Origin: Tubiluchus corallicola
Lineage: Eukaryota; Priapulida; Priapulimorpha; Priapulimorphida; Tubiluchidae
Direction of reading: 5' to 3'
DNA length: 64,000 nucleotides
NCBI GenBank assembly: GCA_030141605.1
Contig: JAQGDQ010000301.1
Location: 222,573-286,572 of the forward strand
The first letter of the stretch is position 1. The number at the start of each line of letters is the position of its first letter. A program made the position numbers and the translations under genes. The notes under the pieces were generated by a model. That model had not been told where the DNA came from, did not search any database, and worked only from the letters and a program-made list of their open reading frames with translations. Positions 1 through 29,888 of the stretch are shown here, one piece after another.

Positions 1-373
1 TTCCCGGGTTCAACCACTTGGTATAGTTTTCACTTGGGGGATACCAGGGGTGATAAAAGTTTGCTACAAATGTTTTCGTTTTATTCATTTCATTTAGCAT
101 TTCGATTGCTTGTTTCTTAACGTTATTGTTATCAATAAAAATGTGAAAGTTAATTAAAGCAGCTGTCGCAATGAGAGAGGATTTCACTACAACATTAAAT
201 TGTTCCAGAACACGTGTCTTATTATCACAGGCTGTCAAAGCTACGTGAATAGTCAATCTTTGTCGCTCTCGTACAGCATATAAGTCGTGAGACGAATCCC
301 AGAAAAAATTTATCATTAAAACTTGCAACGAACCAGCAAACAAAAGACACAATAAAAAACATTTTAATTTCAT
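1..373 (-). CDS. GXYLT-like glucoside xylosyltransferase (GT8), N-terminal part, cut by window edge
   Basis: Read on the minus strand from an ATG at 373, the frame stays open for 124 codons to the window edge. Residues about 5-24 are a hydrophobic signal anchor, as expected for a type II Golgi/ER glycosyltransferase. Residues 43-58 (HVALTACDNKTRVLEQ), 74-82 (INFHIFIDN) and 113-120 (PSENYTKW) follow the order of the N-terminal part of the GXYLT1/2 catalytic domain: a start like HLAVVACG, then FHIF, then PSEN..W. Known family members add alpha-1,3-xylose to O-glucose on Notch-type EGF repeats in the secretory pathway. The catalytic DxD lies beyond the window, so activity cannot be judged. Other GT8 enzymes (XXYLT1, LARGE-like) are possible but fit less well. 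There is no intron in the part seen. Confidence 0.72.
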   Translation of the reverse strand, partial: MKLKCFLLCLLFAGSLQVLMINFFWDSSHDLYAVRERQRLTIHVALTACDNKTRVLEQFNVVVKSSLIATAALINFHIFIDNNNVKKQAIEMLNEMNKTKTFVANFYHPWYPPSENYTKWLNPG

Positions 374-1892
374 CTCAAAACGTATGCAAAATCGTGAATG
401 AAAATGACAGCTATTTGAGGATTCCGACATTGCTACTCTCATCAGCCTCATGTTCACAGTTTCAACAAGTTACATAATTCAGAAGTGCACAGCAAAAGTT
501 AGCAAAAGTCACGTTAACGATGTTATAACAACTCAAGTTCTCAAATTTACTACCAGTGAGCGAAATGAAAACTCTTCAGAAGATAAAAAGAGCCTCCGAC
601 AGCATGAATGATTAGTAGAACGCCAAACGACACAGTGTGGTGAAGTTGAAACACCAACGTACACAATGGCACGAAATCTTATCATGAAGGAAGGAATCAA
701 ATAAACAGATGAGTCGGGCATCCTCCGCCTAAGGCTACTGCTAATGCGATCAACGAGTAAAAAATCGAGTAACTAAATTATGCGGGCCTGTGCACAGCGG
801 CACTTCCGTGGCATTGCAGCAAAACTAGAGCAACAACTAACTAAGCCTGTGAATTGTATATAAATATATAAATGCAGTCGTAAAAATATGTCAGACGATT
901 CAAGGGTTTAATTTACCTAGAAGAAGCATTTCATTCCTATATCATAAGTTAATTTTCATAAAACCACAAACAAAACCAATAAAATGCATATTACGCTATA
1001 GCATGCAATCATGGAAATAAGCGTTTGATTTTTTTTCTTTTATTGTAAAGCTATATTCATAAATATCTGATTAGCGTCTTGCATTAGTAACTAAGATTTT
1101 GCTATAGCAAAATCTTGCTTTTCCTACAACTATTTATTTATTCTCTGCAAACTTTTCGCTTAACAACTCATTAAACTTGCGAATTACGGTCACGAAGCTC
1201 ACAGGGAGGGTAGCCCTTGGCGGGAAGGGGGGGGGACGACCGCTATGAAAAATCTAAAAGCTTGTTTAATGTAGCTTGTTTTTTTGATAAATAAAAACTG
1301 TATTACGAACAAAGCAGAAAACCAATTAGGATGCTAAAATTTGACTAGTATAGGAACTGCTCTATAATTGGCATCTTCAGAAATAGAAATTTCAAACATT
1401 ACAAAAAGTACTGCTGTTATGGGCAAATTGCCCAAATAATTTGTTTTTTCTTTTCCCGCACGAGGGAGACAAAACTGAAGGGGACGGATGGGAATTGCGA
1501 GCAGATTTGTCTGGTTTGTGGATAATGCAATGTGTTGTAATGTCGATACTGCAATTTTGATGTAAGGAATTAGTTTATGTTTTACGCTTCAATCCATAAA
1601 CGGTGTGCGCAATTTGGCCGTGCGAAAAAATAAAGACGGCAGTGAACACAAAATGCAAGGAACTCTCGTGTTTTGCTGTAACAACAACTGCTTTTATGTG
1701 ATATTATATTAGTGTCACGCGCAACGAAATCTTATAGAAATAATATGTTGTTTTTGTTTTTGTTTTTTGCAAATATTTTAGTATGAGCTGCTGGGATTTT
1801 ATTGATAGTTTTCAAAGATGGCTAATCTTGGACCTGATGTCTGGCGTGGTGAGCGGCAAAATGGCACAAATAGAAACTAGAACAAATAGAAC

Positions 1893-1934
<42 letters not shown>

Positions 1935-4098
1935 TGCGTGCGTGCGTGCGTATATATATATATACGTGGTTTGAAAAATTGCTATTAGCATTCAATGCTG
2001 TCGGGAATATATTCACAGATTCACAGTGGAAGGAGTCTGAACTGTTAGCGAAAAATGTCCAGGTTTCACTGTCATGCAGCAGAATCGACATCACTGCAGT
2101 TAGTATTGCAACACCGATGGGTGAAGCCAGCTTGCTTAGGATGGCATAGGAGCATATGATGGCAATTTATGTACGGGATGGGATGAGTATATAGGTACTA
2201 TGTTTTTGTAATGAACTAAGAACAGTAAAGAACAACGAAGAACTAAAAATATATCTAATAAGATGGCATCTAATAAATAATCTACTATGTGTATCTTGTG
2301 GGCTTTGTGTCCCTAGCCAGCAGCCAAGCTATTGATCGACAGGTGAGCTAGGACTGGAAATAGGATAGGAGACAGGATAGGAAAGAAGTCATTTTTGTTC
2401 AGTACGCCGTGTCGTTTTATAACAAAATTTTGTCAGACGAGTTCTCTCCAGCAAGTTAGTAAGATGTAAGCTTGATTTCTTTGTAGTTCATAATATTATT
2501 ATTCATTTTCATTATAGCAGTTAATTAATTTTTTTGACATTGGATTAGCAGAAACTGTTTTTATTTGGTTCAGATAAAACGAAGTCGAGTCGCACATAAT
2601 ATGTCAGTCAATCAGTCAGTCTGTCACTATGTGATAGTGATTTTGGAATGAGACGATGATTGCCCATTTTGGACAATAAAAAATCATAAATTGCATCTAA
2701 AAAACTGTTGGACTTGTATTCAGCGCATGTCGCCCACACTGGGCGTACAGGGTAAAATATCGATCAAAGAAGAATTATCGTATAAATGTAGCTAAAGCTG
2801 AAAATAAAAAAGTACGAACTACTGCACAACAAGTTTGTTCAGATCTGTATTGACAAAGTTTATCAGTAATAAGTTGTTTATAAAATATGAAAAAATGAAT
2901 AATCAAGTATTGTTATGCTGCAAATTTTACGTTACTGTATAAAAGCCCAACCAGACATTTACAAATATAACAATTTTGGCAATACAAGCGTCCTACAGGA
3001 AGCCAAAGAAGTTTTGTGTAACGGCATGAAAAGGTTAATGAAAGTACAAATATTTACTGTACAAGGGTCCTCACTGAAGTGAATCCAAGTCGGCACCTGT
3101 TAGCAGATATTATTAAATGCGTACAGTATACAATAGTCAAACATGGTGACTTCTGGTCAATTAATTTAAGCAGCTTGTGTATTTCTAACAAAAGCAGCAT
3201 TATTCATGTATAATGGGAAATTTAACAAAAGTCTATCAAAAATACTATTATGTTAATACAAAGGACCTGTATTGCTAGTATCAATCGAAAAAATGTCAAC
3301 ATGTCTCGCATTGACGATATACACTTGTACGCGAAGTACTGCACAACTAACTGTTGAATAGCCTAATAAGTTTGAAAAGAAGGGTGGATTTAATCTCAAA
3401 GATTACACTCACTCGCGAAAATGCCGAACACGAAAAAATAAATTAACTTAAACTAGTCTGTAATGTATGCGCTCAAACCAAAGTTGCGTTCCCATATCTA
3501 TGTTAGTTTATTCTGCAAAAATACAAATTTTCTGTAGTCTACAATTACTACATTTACAAATCTACTGATATAAAAGTGCTAGAAAATAAAATGGTACAGA
3601 TTACTGCGTTACAGTAAAAAGCTAAAAATGCGTACATACATTGTTGGTCCAATACTGAGTCGAGAAAAGGCCAGAATGTCACTAAAAGGTAGCAGTATAA
3701 TTATAAGTCAAATTTTTAAATGTAACAAAGACGTGTGTACATGACAAGTTCCACCTATACAATGTCAGAGTAGAAAAAGTAGTCTAGAGGTTGAGCTACA
3801 GTCTAATATATTGTGGCTTCTAATGCATATACTACCTTGAGAAGAGGTAATGGACCAAAACATTTGCACCTGCAACATAGTCTATGGTATGATTTTGCGA
3901 CCTACAGACTAGAATCCTGTTTTAGAACTAGTGCCTTTGACCTCTGGCCATCAATCATGACTGTAGAGATTTATAGACAATTAGTGAATATCATAGACCA
4001 GAGGCGCCTTTGTCTCTGTTAAGGGAGTTCCTAATCGTTTTGCGGCAGTTGAACTTGTCACATATACTTGTCACCTGTTCTGTTTTGGATCAGCGTAA
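374..4098. other. intergenic stretch between divergent GXYLT-like and TTLL4-like genes
   Basis: AT-rich DNA with no supported gene. It would hold the upstream regions of both divergent genes. The only structured features are a TG/CG/TA microsatellite at 1899-1964 and a run of nine G near 1226-1234. Open frames here are short and show no family resemblance. Confidence 0.5.
1899..1964. repeat. compound (TG)n-(CGTG)n-(TA)n microsatellite
   Basis: About 16 TG units pass into CGTG-type units and then a short TA run. Alternating purine/pyrimidine tracts of this kind can adopt Z-DNA. Open frames crossing it are low-complexity artefacts. Confidence 0.95.
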
Positions 4099-21844
<17,746 letters not shown>

Positions 21845-21862
21845 TAACAATAGTAATAGTAA

Positions 21863-21926
21863 TAGTGACAGTGACAGTGACAGTGACAGTGACAGTGACA
21901 GTGACAGTGACAGTGACAGTGACAGT
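21863..21926. repeat. (AGTGAC)n hexanucleotide microsatellite
   Basis: About 10 near-perfect AGTGAC units, starting 19 bp after the TTLL stop codon and therefore in its presumed 3' UTR. It is flanked by TAATAG and ACG runs. Confidence 0.95.
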
Positions 21927-22080
21927 AACAGTAATTCTATAACTGTAACAACAACAACAACAATAATAATAACGACGACGACGACACGTATTTTTTATAA
22001 TTCTGATCACACACATTTTATTTAATACAATTCCCCATACCAAAGCTTGAATTCCGCAGTTTTCGGCTGGGTTTACTTAA

Positions 22081-22725
22081 AGCACAAGAAAACCCTCAAC
22101 TTACACAACAGGTAAAAAATCGTCTTGAAATTTTTTTATACCACTTACATACAGAATGCATATTAGACTTGCGTCGGCAATAACGCTGTATAAAACATGT
22201 AAATTTAGACTCCCGCGATGACCGTTAGACGCAGCCATTTTAATGGTAGGTCGTTTGAAACAAGTCTTGATAACATTAAGTAAAGTTTGAACAAGAGCAT
22301 TCGTAGCATACGTGTTGCTAATTAAGTAAAATTTTAAATTACTGTATCTTGTCAATAAGATTAAAAAAGTGAGTGGCGCACCCTGGAGGGTGAATCAGCG
22401 ACATTTTATGAATTGGCACAAACATTTTAAATTATTAGTCTAGTTAGATAAGTCTTTCCAGCAGGTAAATGAAATGCTAAGTAATATAGATTTGCACGGA
22501 ATGTTTTCTTGGTCATAATTTAACATTGCCTTTTCTTCCCCTGATTTACCTGGCGTAGTGACGTCATGTAATGGCGCCGTCGGAATAGTATTGCGGGAGA
22601 TTTAATATGAAAACAAACGAAAATTCCTTTCAACACGAGTACGATATGTGCATAAAATTGCTGTAAAGCAGTATAATTTCTAAGGCGATTTTCTGCAACC
22701 TACTTCAGGTGCCTTTTCTTGTCCT
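22081..22725 (+). mobile_element. MITE family 1, full copy flanked by TTAA
   Basis: Starts AGCACAAGAAAAC after TTAA (22077-22080) and ends CTTTTCTTGTCCT before TTAA (22726-22729). The ends are inverted repeats (AGSACAAGAAAA), length 645 bp. It shares its full length with 39419-40090 and 41908-42574. The TTAA target fits piggyBac-like mobilisation, though the tips are not the usual CCC. It contains no transposase. Confidence 0.85.
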
Positions 22726-22729
22726 TTAA

Positions 22730-23334
22730 AGCAAAAAAGGCCTTGTCTTAAACTGTAGGTCAAAACAACCTTTCTTTAAAATATTGAAAGGAAACATGCT
22801 TTTTTTTCAAAAATGACTTACGTGAAAGAATTATTACCACACAAACACAATTTCACGTTCGCGCCACTAGTTCTTCCCTGTTACATGCATTTCGCCATTC
22901 GCTAGTTAGATGGGCACTAGCGCCTGCATTTCAGAAACGCACTGCACAAAAAACAGGTGCTGTACCTTTCAGCTGAGATGTGTTAGTTTGTGGTGAACTG
23001 CACACCAGCAGCACATGCGTGAGCACAGCGGTAAATTTGAAACTTGAATTTTTATCTTAAAACTTGTCTAGTTTTAGTACAACACACTGAATATCTCACA
23101 GTAGCACTGTACTTCAATTTTCGCTTTCGCAAACACGTGCAACATGGAATATTTTTGTTGTCGAAATTTATGTTAGTTTGTGATGTCATCAATAGTTGGC
23201 CTCGCCCGGCGTTAATTAAGTTTTTAATCTATTATTTAATTATCAGAAACGCTTTTACATTTATTGTGTTAAAGTGTAATCCTTTTATCGTACTTGCAAA
23301 TGGGGTAATATATGAAAAATCATTCTGTCTTCCT
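22730..23334 (+). mobile_element. MITE family 2, full copy sharing its TTAA with family 1
   Basis: Starts AGCAAAAAAGGCC directly after the TTAA that ends the family-1 copy, and ends ATTCTGTCTTCCT. Family tips are AGGAAAACCGG and AGGAAGACAGGA. Interior blocks such as CTTAAACTGTAGGTCAAAAC and TTCGCCATTCGCTAGTTAG recur at 36278, 48473, 50086 and 56033. A 140-codon frame here partly repeats in other copies but is not preserved in all. Confidence 0.82.
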
Positions 23335-24077
23335 TTCGTGTTTGTCTTACAACTACAGATGTGTTACATTCCAAACCTGACAGGCACAGAGATGTCTAAA
23401 AATTTCATTTCTGATAAGAAAAGCCATATCTATTTCACTGCAACGAACCATTCCAAATTAATATAAAGTCTTAATAGTACTTTTTATTGTTGTCGTCATC
23501 GTCACTGTCAAGGTTAATGAAGCCATCCTTTTTCGTTATTAAAATACAGGACTAAATGCAGATGGTGGGTCAATCCTGTGGTGTAGTTCTGTAATGAGAA
23601 CCCTTTCTCAAAACGCGTGACGTAAGTATGACGTCACGCAAGTATTTAAGAGTTAACCACACGCCCTATCCGGTGGCGGGTGCAGATCTCACCATCCTTG
23701 TTGTCACCACGCTTGTATATATGCTACGCTTATTTTATTTTATTAGTAAACCGCAGTGCTGTTACTTATACCAACATCAGGGTTACCTTACTAAAATTGA
23801 AATCTGATTTATGAGGTCACGCCCATCACTACATTTCAACGAGTCTGCATTTGCGATTAGCGCTTCCTTAGGCGAATGAGATTTACTACAAAAGATTTTC
23901 TCATAATTTTCTAGGCTGGAAGGTTCTGGAAACACTTCACAAAGAGCAGCAGCACCACCTACAAAATCCTCAAACGATTCAGTATTGGAGTGACAGTGTA
24001 AGAGAAACAGAATGCATTTCGTGTGAATCTTCTCTAAAGTGTGCGAAGGCCTGACGATATTCATTTTGAAATTATTT
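23335..24077. other. intergenic, no gene seen
   Basis: AT-rich unique-looking DNA between MITE copies. A minus-strand 93-codon frame (23783-24064) shows no recognisable domain. Confidence 0.4.
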
Positions 24078-24609
24078 TGGGGGAAGAAAAGGGAATTGTG
24101 CCGACTTTCATTTTCACCCTGTTTTTGGAGGAAGAAAAGGGAATCTTACGACATTCATTTTTGCCGTTTTGTGGGTGGAAAAGGGAATCTGAAAGTATGT
24201 CCTAAACTTTCCATACAGAGTTATATTACTCAGCATTGCGAAAGATTTGTGTAACTGGAAAAGAAAATTCTTAACAATTTATAATAATCGTGCCACCTGA
24301 AAAAATAACGAAGCACCACCTTCCCAGCGTGCACCACTGGCTCACCAAAAAATATACGTGATTGATCTTATTGACAATATAAAGTAATTTAAACTTTTGC
24401 TGACTTAGTGGAGAGTGTGATGCGAAGGCTCTGATTTTTTTTTCTAACTTTACGCCATGTTACCTAAACTTGTTTTAGACAACTTACCGTTAAAATGATT
24501 GTGCTTAATCTTCAACGGAGTTTAAATTTATAATTTTGCATGCAAATAAGACAGCATATGAGTGATGCCAATTTTTAAGCTGTATTTGTGAAGAATATTT
24601 TCTTGTACT
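24078..24609 (-). mobile_element. MITE family 1, diverged copy
   Basis: Ends TTTTCTTGTACT before TTAA (24610-24613). Interior blocks (minus strand) match 39419-40090, for example ACTTGTTTTAGACAACTTACC and GAAAGATTTGTGTAACT. GGAAGAAAAGGGAAT occurs twice near the other end (24080 and 24130), with a related GGAAAAGGGAATC at 24177, suggesting short local duplications. Confidence 0.65.
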
Positions 24610-24619
24610 TTAAACAATT

Positions 24620-26340
24620 CTTATTTATTGCTAACTTTAACTGTTTGACTCTCACAAGTACTCCCTGTCGTTTTCCCATTTCAGCAAAGTAAGACACTGT
24701 GGCGCCGCCTGTATTTTACTTTAGCACCTTTCTCTCGTCCAGCCCGGAAATAATCATTCAACTTTGCATAATGTAGTTGAGATATTTTCCTGTATAACTG
24801 TTTTCCTGTTTTGTATAGCTAGAATAGTATGCAAAACATTTCCTATACATTGCTGGCTTTGTTATACGAATCTACCATTCATTACATTCATTACATCATT
24901 CCATTTTAAGCACTAATGTGTTTTTTTTATCACGATTCACTTTACAATTTCAGATTGTCTCCATTATTTTTTTTTCTATCACTGTGAGGGACAATCTAAC
25001 AAGCCCTGCTTTTTGATTGCCCGCAACACATTTACCTTCGTGTATAAATGAACAGTGTTTGAGGCTTTTCCTGTGCAGTATTTCTTATTTGTATTATATC
25101 CATTGTAGGCCCTTTCACTAGATATTGTACATGAAACTAATGTAAATGTGTAAGGTGAAACAAATGACTAATGGCTAAAAATGACTACCATATGAAAGTT
25201 GAAATGAATGGTGACATTGTTCTCTTTATGCACGGTTGAGCAGGACCCGAGTCACGTAGTCAGTCTGGGTTAAGATGGCGAAGCTGTTTGTTTGTATATT
25301 TGGCCTGAGATTATCGAACGTGAAATTGAACTTTACTACTTTGCTAAACACGCTATTGAAAAAATGTTGGGTTGGAAATTACCATATTAGTCTGGTGTTT
25401 TGCCTAATGCCTGACGACTTTGGAAGTGCACTTGCTACATGACAAAAGTTTGTTGGAGGAGCTAAAGCACCGTTGGCTGTACCATTGTGGAAGTTAGCTG
25501 GTTGGCAGCAGACTGGTTATAGTGATGGTTAAGGAGTCATGGTTCGAGGCGGTCTGGTCCGTGGTATTTGAAGTCTAAGCCAGGCTGGCTTCTGGAGTGG
25601 ACTTAGCCAATAGACAATGGTCATGGTGATGACGTGGTTATGGTGATGGTGGAGATCGATAGTTCATGGTAATGGTTAAGCGGAGACAGAGATGGTAGCA
25701 CGTCCGGACATTGCAAATGGCTCTAGTTGATAACCGATCTGGATTGGTAACGGTACCAATTTAATATATGCTAAACGGGCCCATTTGTTGTATATGAATT
25801 GGCAAATTTATTAACACGTTATAAGTAAAATTTGCTGGTTTGTTTCTCTTTGGAATTTAATTAATTTTTGCACAACGAGTCTTTGGCCACTAATGAAACT
25901 GCAATTACGTAGCACATTCGGGGGAACTACATGCCTCGCCCTGGAAAAATTTAGGCTGTGACTTCAGTCCTTTACGACACAATGAAATGCAGCGAGCATA
26001 ATTAAAATAATGAACATAATTAACAGTTATAATGCAATTAACGTATACTAACAAATAAAGGCAACGAGCATCTGTAATAAACATAATTACAAGATTACTG
26101 AATTTCGCACTCTAAACGGGGTTCGGGCATATACCAAAAGCTTTATGAAGTCTAGCATATTTAAAAAAATAAAAATAAAACACTAAAACTAACTATCTAG
26201 ACAAAAAGGAGTTTTTTGGTAGTTACATAATATATACATACTCTTACATTGTATTTTTCCATATTTAATTTAAGCGGTAATTTTTTGTTAAAATAATTAC
26301 AGAAAACACAATCTCATCACCAACAGTCAATTTATACAGT
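24620..26340. other. intergenic, no supported gene
   Basis: Contains a 56-codon frame from an ATG at 25274 in good context (AAGATGG) with no recognisable family, and a GGTTATGG/GGTGATGG-rich stretch at 25615-25700. Nothing else stands out. Confidence 0.4.
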
Positions 26341-26360
26341 GGCGAAAGACGATAAGAATT

Positions 26361-26361
26361 C

Positions 26362-26409
<48 letters not shown>

Positions 26410-26625
26410 GTTTATTTTAAGTCGTCTTTTAGGATGAACAATTAACATAAGCTTCAAAGAGCTTTTGAACCGACCCTAAACAACTAGGGAGAGAGACTGT
26501 TATTACCCCCACTTTTATTCTAAATGCCACGCGCCAGGCAGGGCAACAGCAGGTGCCATTTTAAAGCCTTTGGTATGACCCGGCCGTTGTATCGAACTCA
26601 CGACCTCCCAGACGGAAAAATCATC
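26361..26625 (-). mobile_element. SINE-like element with (ATT)n tail
   Basis: On the minus strand, GGGAGGTCGTGAGTTCGATAC near 26,610-26,590 contains a B-box-like GAGTTCGATAC. It is followed by a core with TGGCACCTGCTGTTGCCCTG and CCTGGCGCGTGGCATT, and it ends in about sixteen ATT units (26361-26408). A tRNA-like head, a conserved core and a simple tail fit a metazoan SINE. The A box is not clear, so the head may be truncated. Confidence 0.6.
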
Positions 26626-27649
26626 CGAAACTAGATTTGCAAACGCATTTCAAGCATTATCTCGGCTAGAGAAAACACTCCGAATCTAACGTAGGCAGTG
26701 TGCTAATAAAATTACTTCTTTTGGTGTGATCTACTGATGTATGTTCAAATAATAAATGATGTTCAGACTGAGGCCTTGTTAAGCAATTACATGTACTATT
26801 ACGAGCAGGGTCCTAAAAATACCTTAAAATTTCACTGCTTAAGTAATAAACTGAACTCTTAATTTAACATTTCTAATTTTCTCTTGACAAGGAATTGCAT
26901 GAGAATATTAACAACTATGATCGGGTTGATACTCGAATTTCCACATTGATACTTGTGGCGACATCTATTTGCCCACATATGCAACACATACCTGTCAATG
27001 TCACTTTTCTTGTATTGAATCGTAGGTGGTGGTAAAGACGCTTTATCCATGTTACGCCACCTTATATCTTTACTGATTTTAAAAATTCGCCTGAAAAGGC
27101 TAGCAATTGAAGTAAAAACTATTTATCAAGTTTAATTCGGACGATTAGTTACACTCAATGTCATTTTAATTTGCTGTCCAAAATATACATTTTCTTGCCT
27201 ATAAAAGTTAGCAATTCTTTCCAATGTTTGAATAATTACCTTGGCAACCAAACAGTTATCGCTTGCGTCACTAACCAACAACAGTTCAATGATAGGTATT
27301 TTCCCTGCGCCTCAATCGCGTTTGCGTAAGCGAAGATTGTTATAGGACGCTGATTTGATACCACGAAAATGAGCTCTACTGATGATCATACTGATGTCAC
27401 AGACGAACACCGAAGTTCATGATCATGCTTATCCACGGTACCGCGCCTATTTGTCGGCCCGCGAATGTGACAAAAATGTGCCATTGCCAGTCTTAGTGGA
27501 TTAGCTGAACCGCGCATAGGTTTGAAAGTTCAACAAAATTCAACTCTCCGATATAATTATCATTTAATTTAAGCTTTAAGTTTAAAAAAGATGTTGTAGT
27601 TTTCAATTGTGTTTTGGTCTTTTTTGTCTAATATTTAGTGTGCATATTT

Positions 27650-27850
27650 TATTTTGAACTATTGTCCGCACAATCGATCGGCTTTCCTTTAAACATATCT
27701 CACTCATAAAAAATGAAAAGTAAAGGTGAGACAACAGAACCCTGGGGTACCCCAATCTTACAGTCTAACGGTCTAGCAAGTTTCACTAAGTACCTGCCTG
27801 ACTGATAGGCTGACGACTAACTGTTGACGTAATACTGAGCAAGCGGTAAG
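27650..27850 (-). pseudogene. non-LTR reverse transcriptase fragment with GVPQGS motif
   Basis: Minus-strand reading gives AYQSGRYLVKLARPLDCKIG, then V-P-Q-G-S-V-V-S-P-L-L-F-I-F-Y, and after one stop D-M-F-K-G-K-P-I-D-C-A-D-N. This follows RT domains (x-G-V-P-Q-G-S-V-L-x-P-L-L-F-x-x-Y-I-N-D) with a decayed A-D-D. Two stops and the short length make it a pseudogene. Confidence 0.7.
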
Positions 27851-27859
27851 CATTATGTT

Positions 27860-29190
27860 GCACACGCAGGCTAGCTTTTAAGAAATTCAATCTCTGTTTG
27901 TTACCTATTCGTGAAATGGATAGCTATGCCTCGCATTCAGGACATGCTGGTTTGGTGAGTGAATGAAAATAACAGCTGTATATAATAATAGAAATAATAT
28001 AAAAACACGTCAAATATTGTTCATTACAAAATCTAAAACACACCAACGATTATTACAGTACAACAATTTATTTGACATGTCACGGCGTACCTAACGTAAC
28101 AACAAATAAACGAATATATCCAATTAACATTTAACAATAGTGATGATATTTTATCTTAGGACAACATATTAAACAATGAATAACTTATTAACAAACGTAG
28201 AGTTAAAATACAAAGTTGCTATTTAAAAAAAGTACTTCACCCTGGTCAAAAATTTAAGTAATTTTTTTTATAATCTGCAGAACAAGATGAACCATCTTCG
28301 TCAGATAGGAATACAAAAACTAATATATACACAAACGCTTTACCGTCACAAGTAAAAAACTCAAACTTATAGCAAATATTCCTGTAAGGGTTCTCAAAAG
28401 TTTTTATTCTGTAATTTGCTTTTATAAACTGTGACACATCTCGCGTGAATCTAAAGGAGTTATTGGCATTTTTTACTTATTTTGTGACTTGAACCCAGTT
28501 TCTATATAACGTTTGGAATGAGGTGCAGCATCTCAGCCTGGTAAGAGGTTCTTCAATAATGAACTGAAAATTCAGAGCGCCATTAGGACCACACTAGTCC
28601 CTCACTATGTAACTTTTCAGCAAAGTGAAGCCTTTTTTCACTTTCTAATTCTGTCTAATTCTAATTCTGAGCTGTAAGAGACGCTAGCACAGCCCCAGAA
28701 GCCATTGGTTGTTTTCGGCTTGACAGATCTGACACCGTGCAATTTTTTTTTGAAAAACTATTTTTGAAATCAAGCAAAATGACCAAGACACATTCATGAA
28801 CTTGAAATAGGAATTAGAGGTTGCTGTTGTTGCAAACATTTAACTATAACAAATGTGCTGATGTTGAAAATGCGAGTGTTAATCATTGCAGTGCGTGGAA
28901 GCGATAAGAACATGGAAGCGAAAAACCGAAGCATTACTAACACTGTAGCTCGTCTTATATTTTCGTCTAATTTGGCAAAAAGAATTGGGAAGTATTTTGT
29001 TCATTCGTGCCCATTTTCACAGATTTTGCTTTGTTTGTTAAAAAAACATAATGCAAAATGTAAAGTGTATAGTGACTTCTGCGCATGTCAAAAGCAATTA
29101 CTGACTGTAGAAAAATAAAAACGTCTAAATATCCTTTCAGCACTCAGAAAAGCGCGTACGTTGTAAAGTAGAAGAAATTGCTTGCTTTAG
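27860..29190. other. intergenic, no supported gene
   Basis: AT-rich. Open frames at 28246-28437 (minus) and 28855-29118 (plus) have no recognisable motif. Confidence 0.4.
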
Positions 29191-29324
29191 GTCCTGGCCA
29201 AACAGATATCTCATTAATAAACAATAACAACAATGTTGCACACCTGCATGCAGAAGGGTATACCGCACATCGTAGAGCTGAAAGGTTTAGTAGGCAGCTT
29301 CAAAGAACATTCAACAGTACCCAG
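29191..29324 (+). CDS. candidate internal exon of unknown gene
   Basis: Acceptor TTGCTTTAG|GTCC and donor ACCCAG|GTAATT bound an open 134-nt segment ending in phase 0. It encodes VAHLHAEGYTAHRRAERFSR, then Q-L-Q-R-T-F-N-S-T-Q, a charged helix-like peptide. It joins in frame to 29744-29806. No family recognised and no upstream exon found. Confidence 0.28.
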
Positions 29325-29743
29325 GTAATTGTAACAGAAGCTTCACAGCTGTTCTGGGACGTTACATCACTCACTCTTCTAGGTAAACGGTTTAAAGGGA
29401 AGGTCAAGTCACTTAGCAAGTTGGATTTGCTTTACTGTTATCACTTAAACTTAACAACATCACTTAAAAATATAAAAAAGAAATCTCAAAAATCAGTCTA
29501 TAAAGCTTAAAACTAATTTGTACTGTCGCAGTATATAAATTTTCAGGTGCCGTGTTAACTGCCATTCACTTGAAAATTGTGACGTAACAGATGGACATAT
29601 TAACTTTTCGTAATCACCTTGTGGGTTTCTGTAAGCGATCATATAAATGCTCATGCAAAAATATCACAAAATTAGCTATCTAATTTTTTGTAAAAACTTA
29701 TTATACATTAGACAGAAATTGACTGTTTGTTGCTTTTCTTCAG

Positions 29744-29806
29744 GAGTTGAACGATGTCATTGGTGGAAGAATGGGTTTTCAAAATGGGAGTCAAAGCGCG
29801 AAATGA
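29744..29806 (+). CDS. candidate terminal exon partnering 29191-29324
   Basis: Acceptor TTGCTTTTCTTCAG|GAGT has a good pyrimidine tract. Phase 0 joins to the previous candidate, and the segment encodes ELNDVIGGRMGFQNGSQSAK before TGA. It is coherent with the preceding exon, but there is no homology. Confidence 0.28.
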   Translation, partial: ELNDVIGGRMGFQNGSQSAK

Positions 29807-29888
29807 CCGTGACTTTAAAGTGATTTTACTAACTACACGAGACGCTTATCGCACTTTTACTACTAAATCCTTCTAACATTTTTCGCGA

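Noticed and set aside
22101-22355. 84-codon minus frame
   Set aside because: Lies wholly inside a family-1 MITE and is not open in its other copies.
23044-23466. 140-codon frame partly shared with minus frames at 48468-48755 and 36212-36460
   Set aside because: Shared because all lie in MITE family 2. Other full-length copies (50086) break the frame, so it is not a conserved gene.
25274-25444. 56-codon frame with a good ATG context
   Set aside because: No homology or structure beyond the start context.
28246-28437. 63-codon minus frame with mixed composition
   Set aside because: No motif, no splice context, and length expected by chance in AT-rich DNA.
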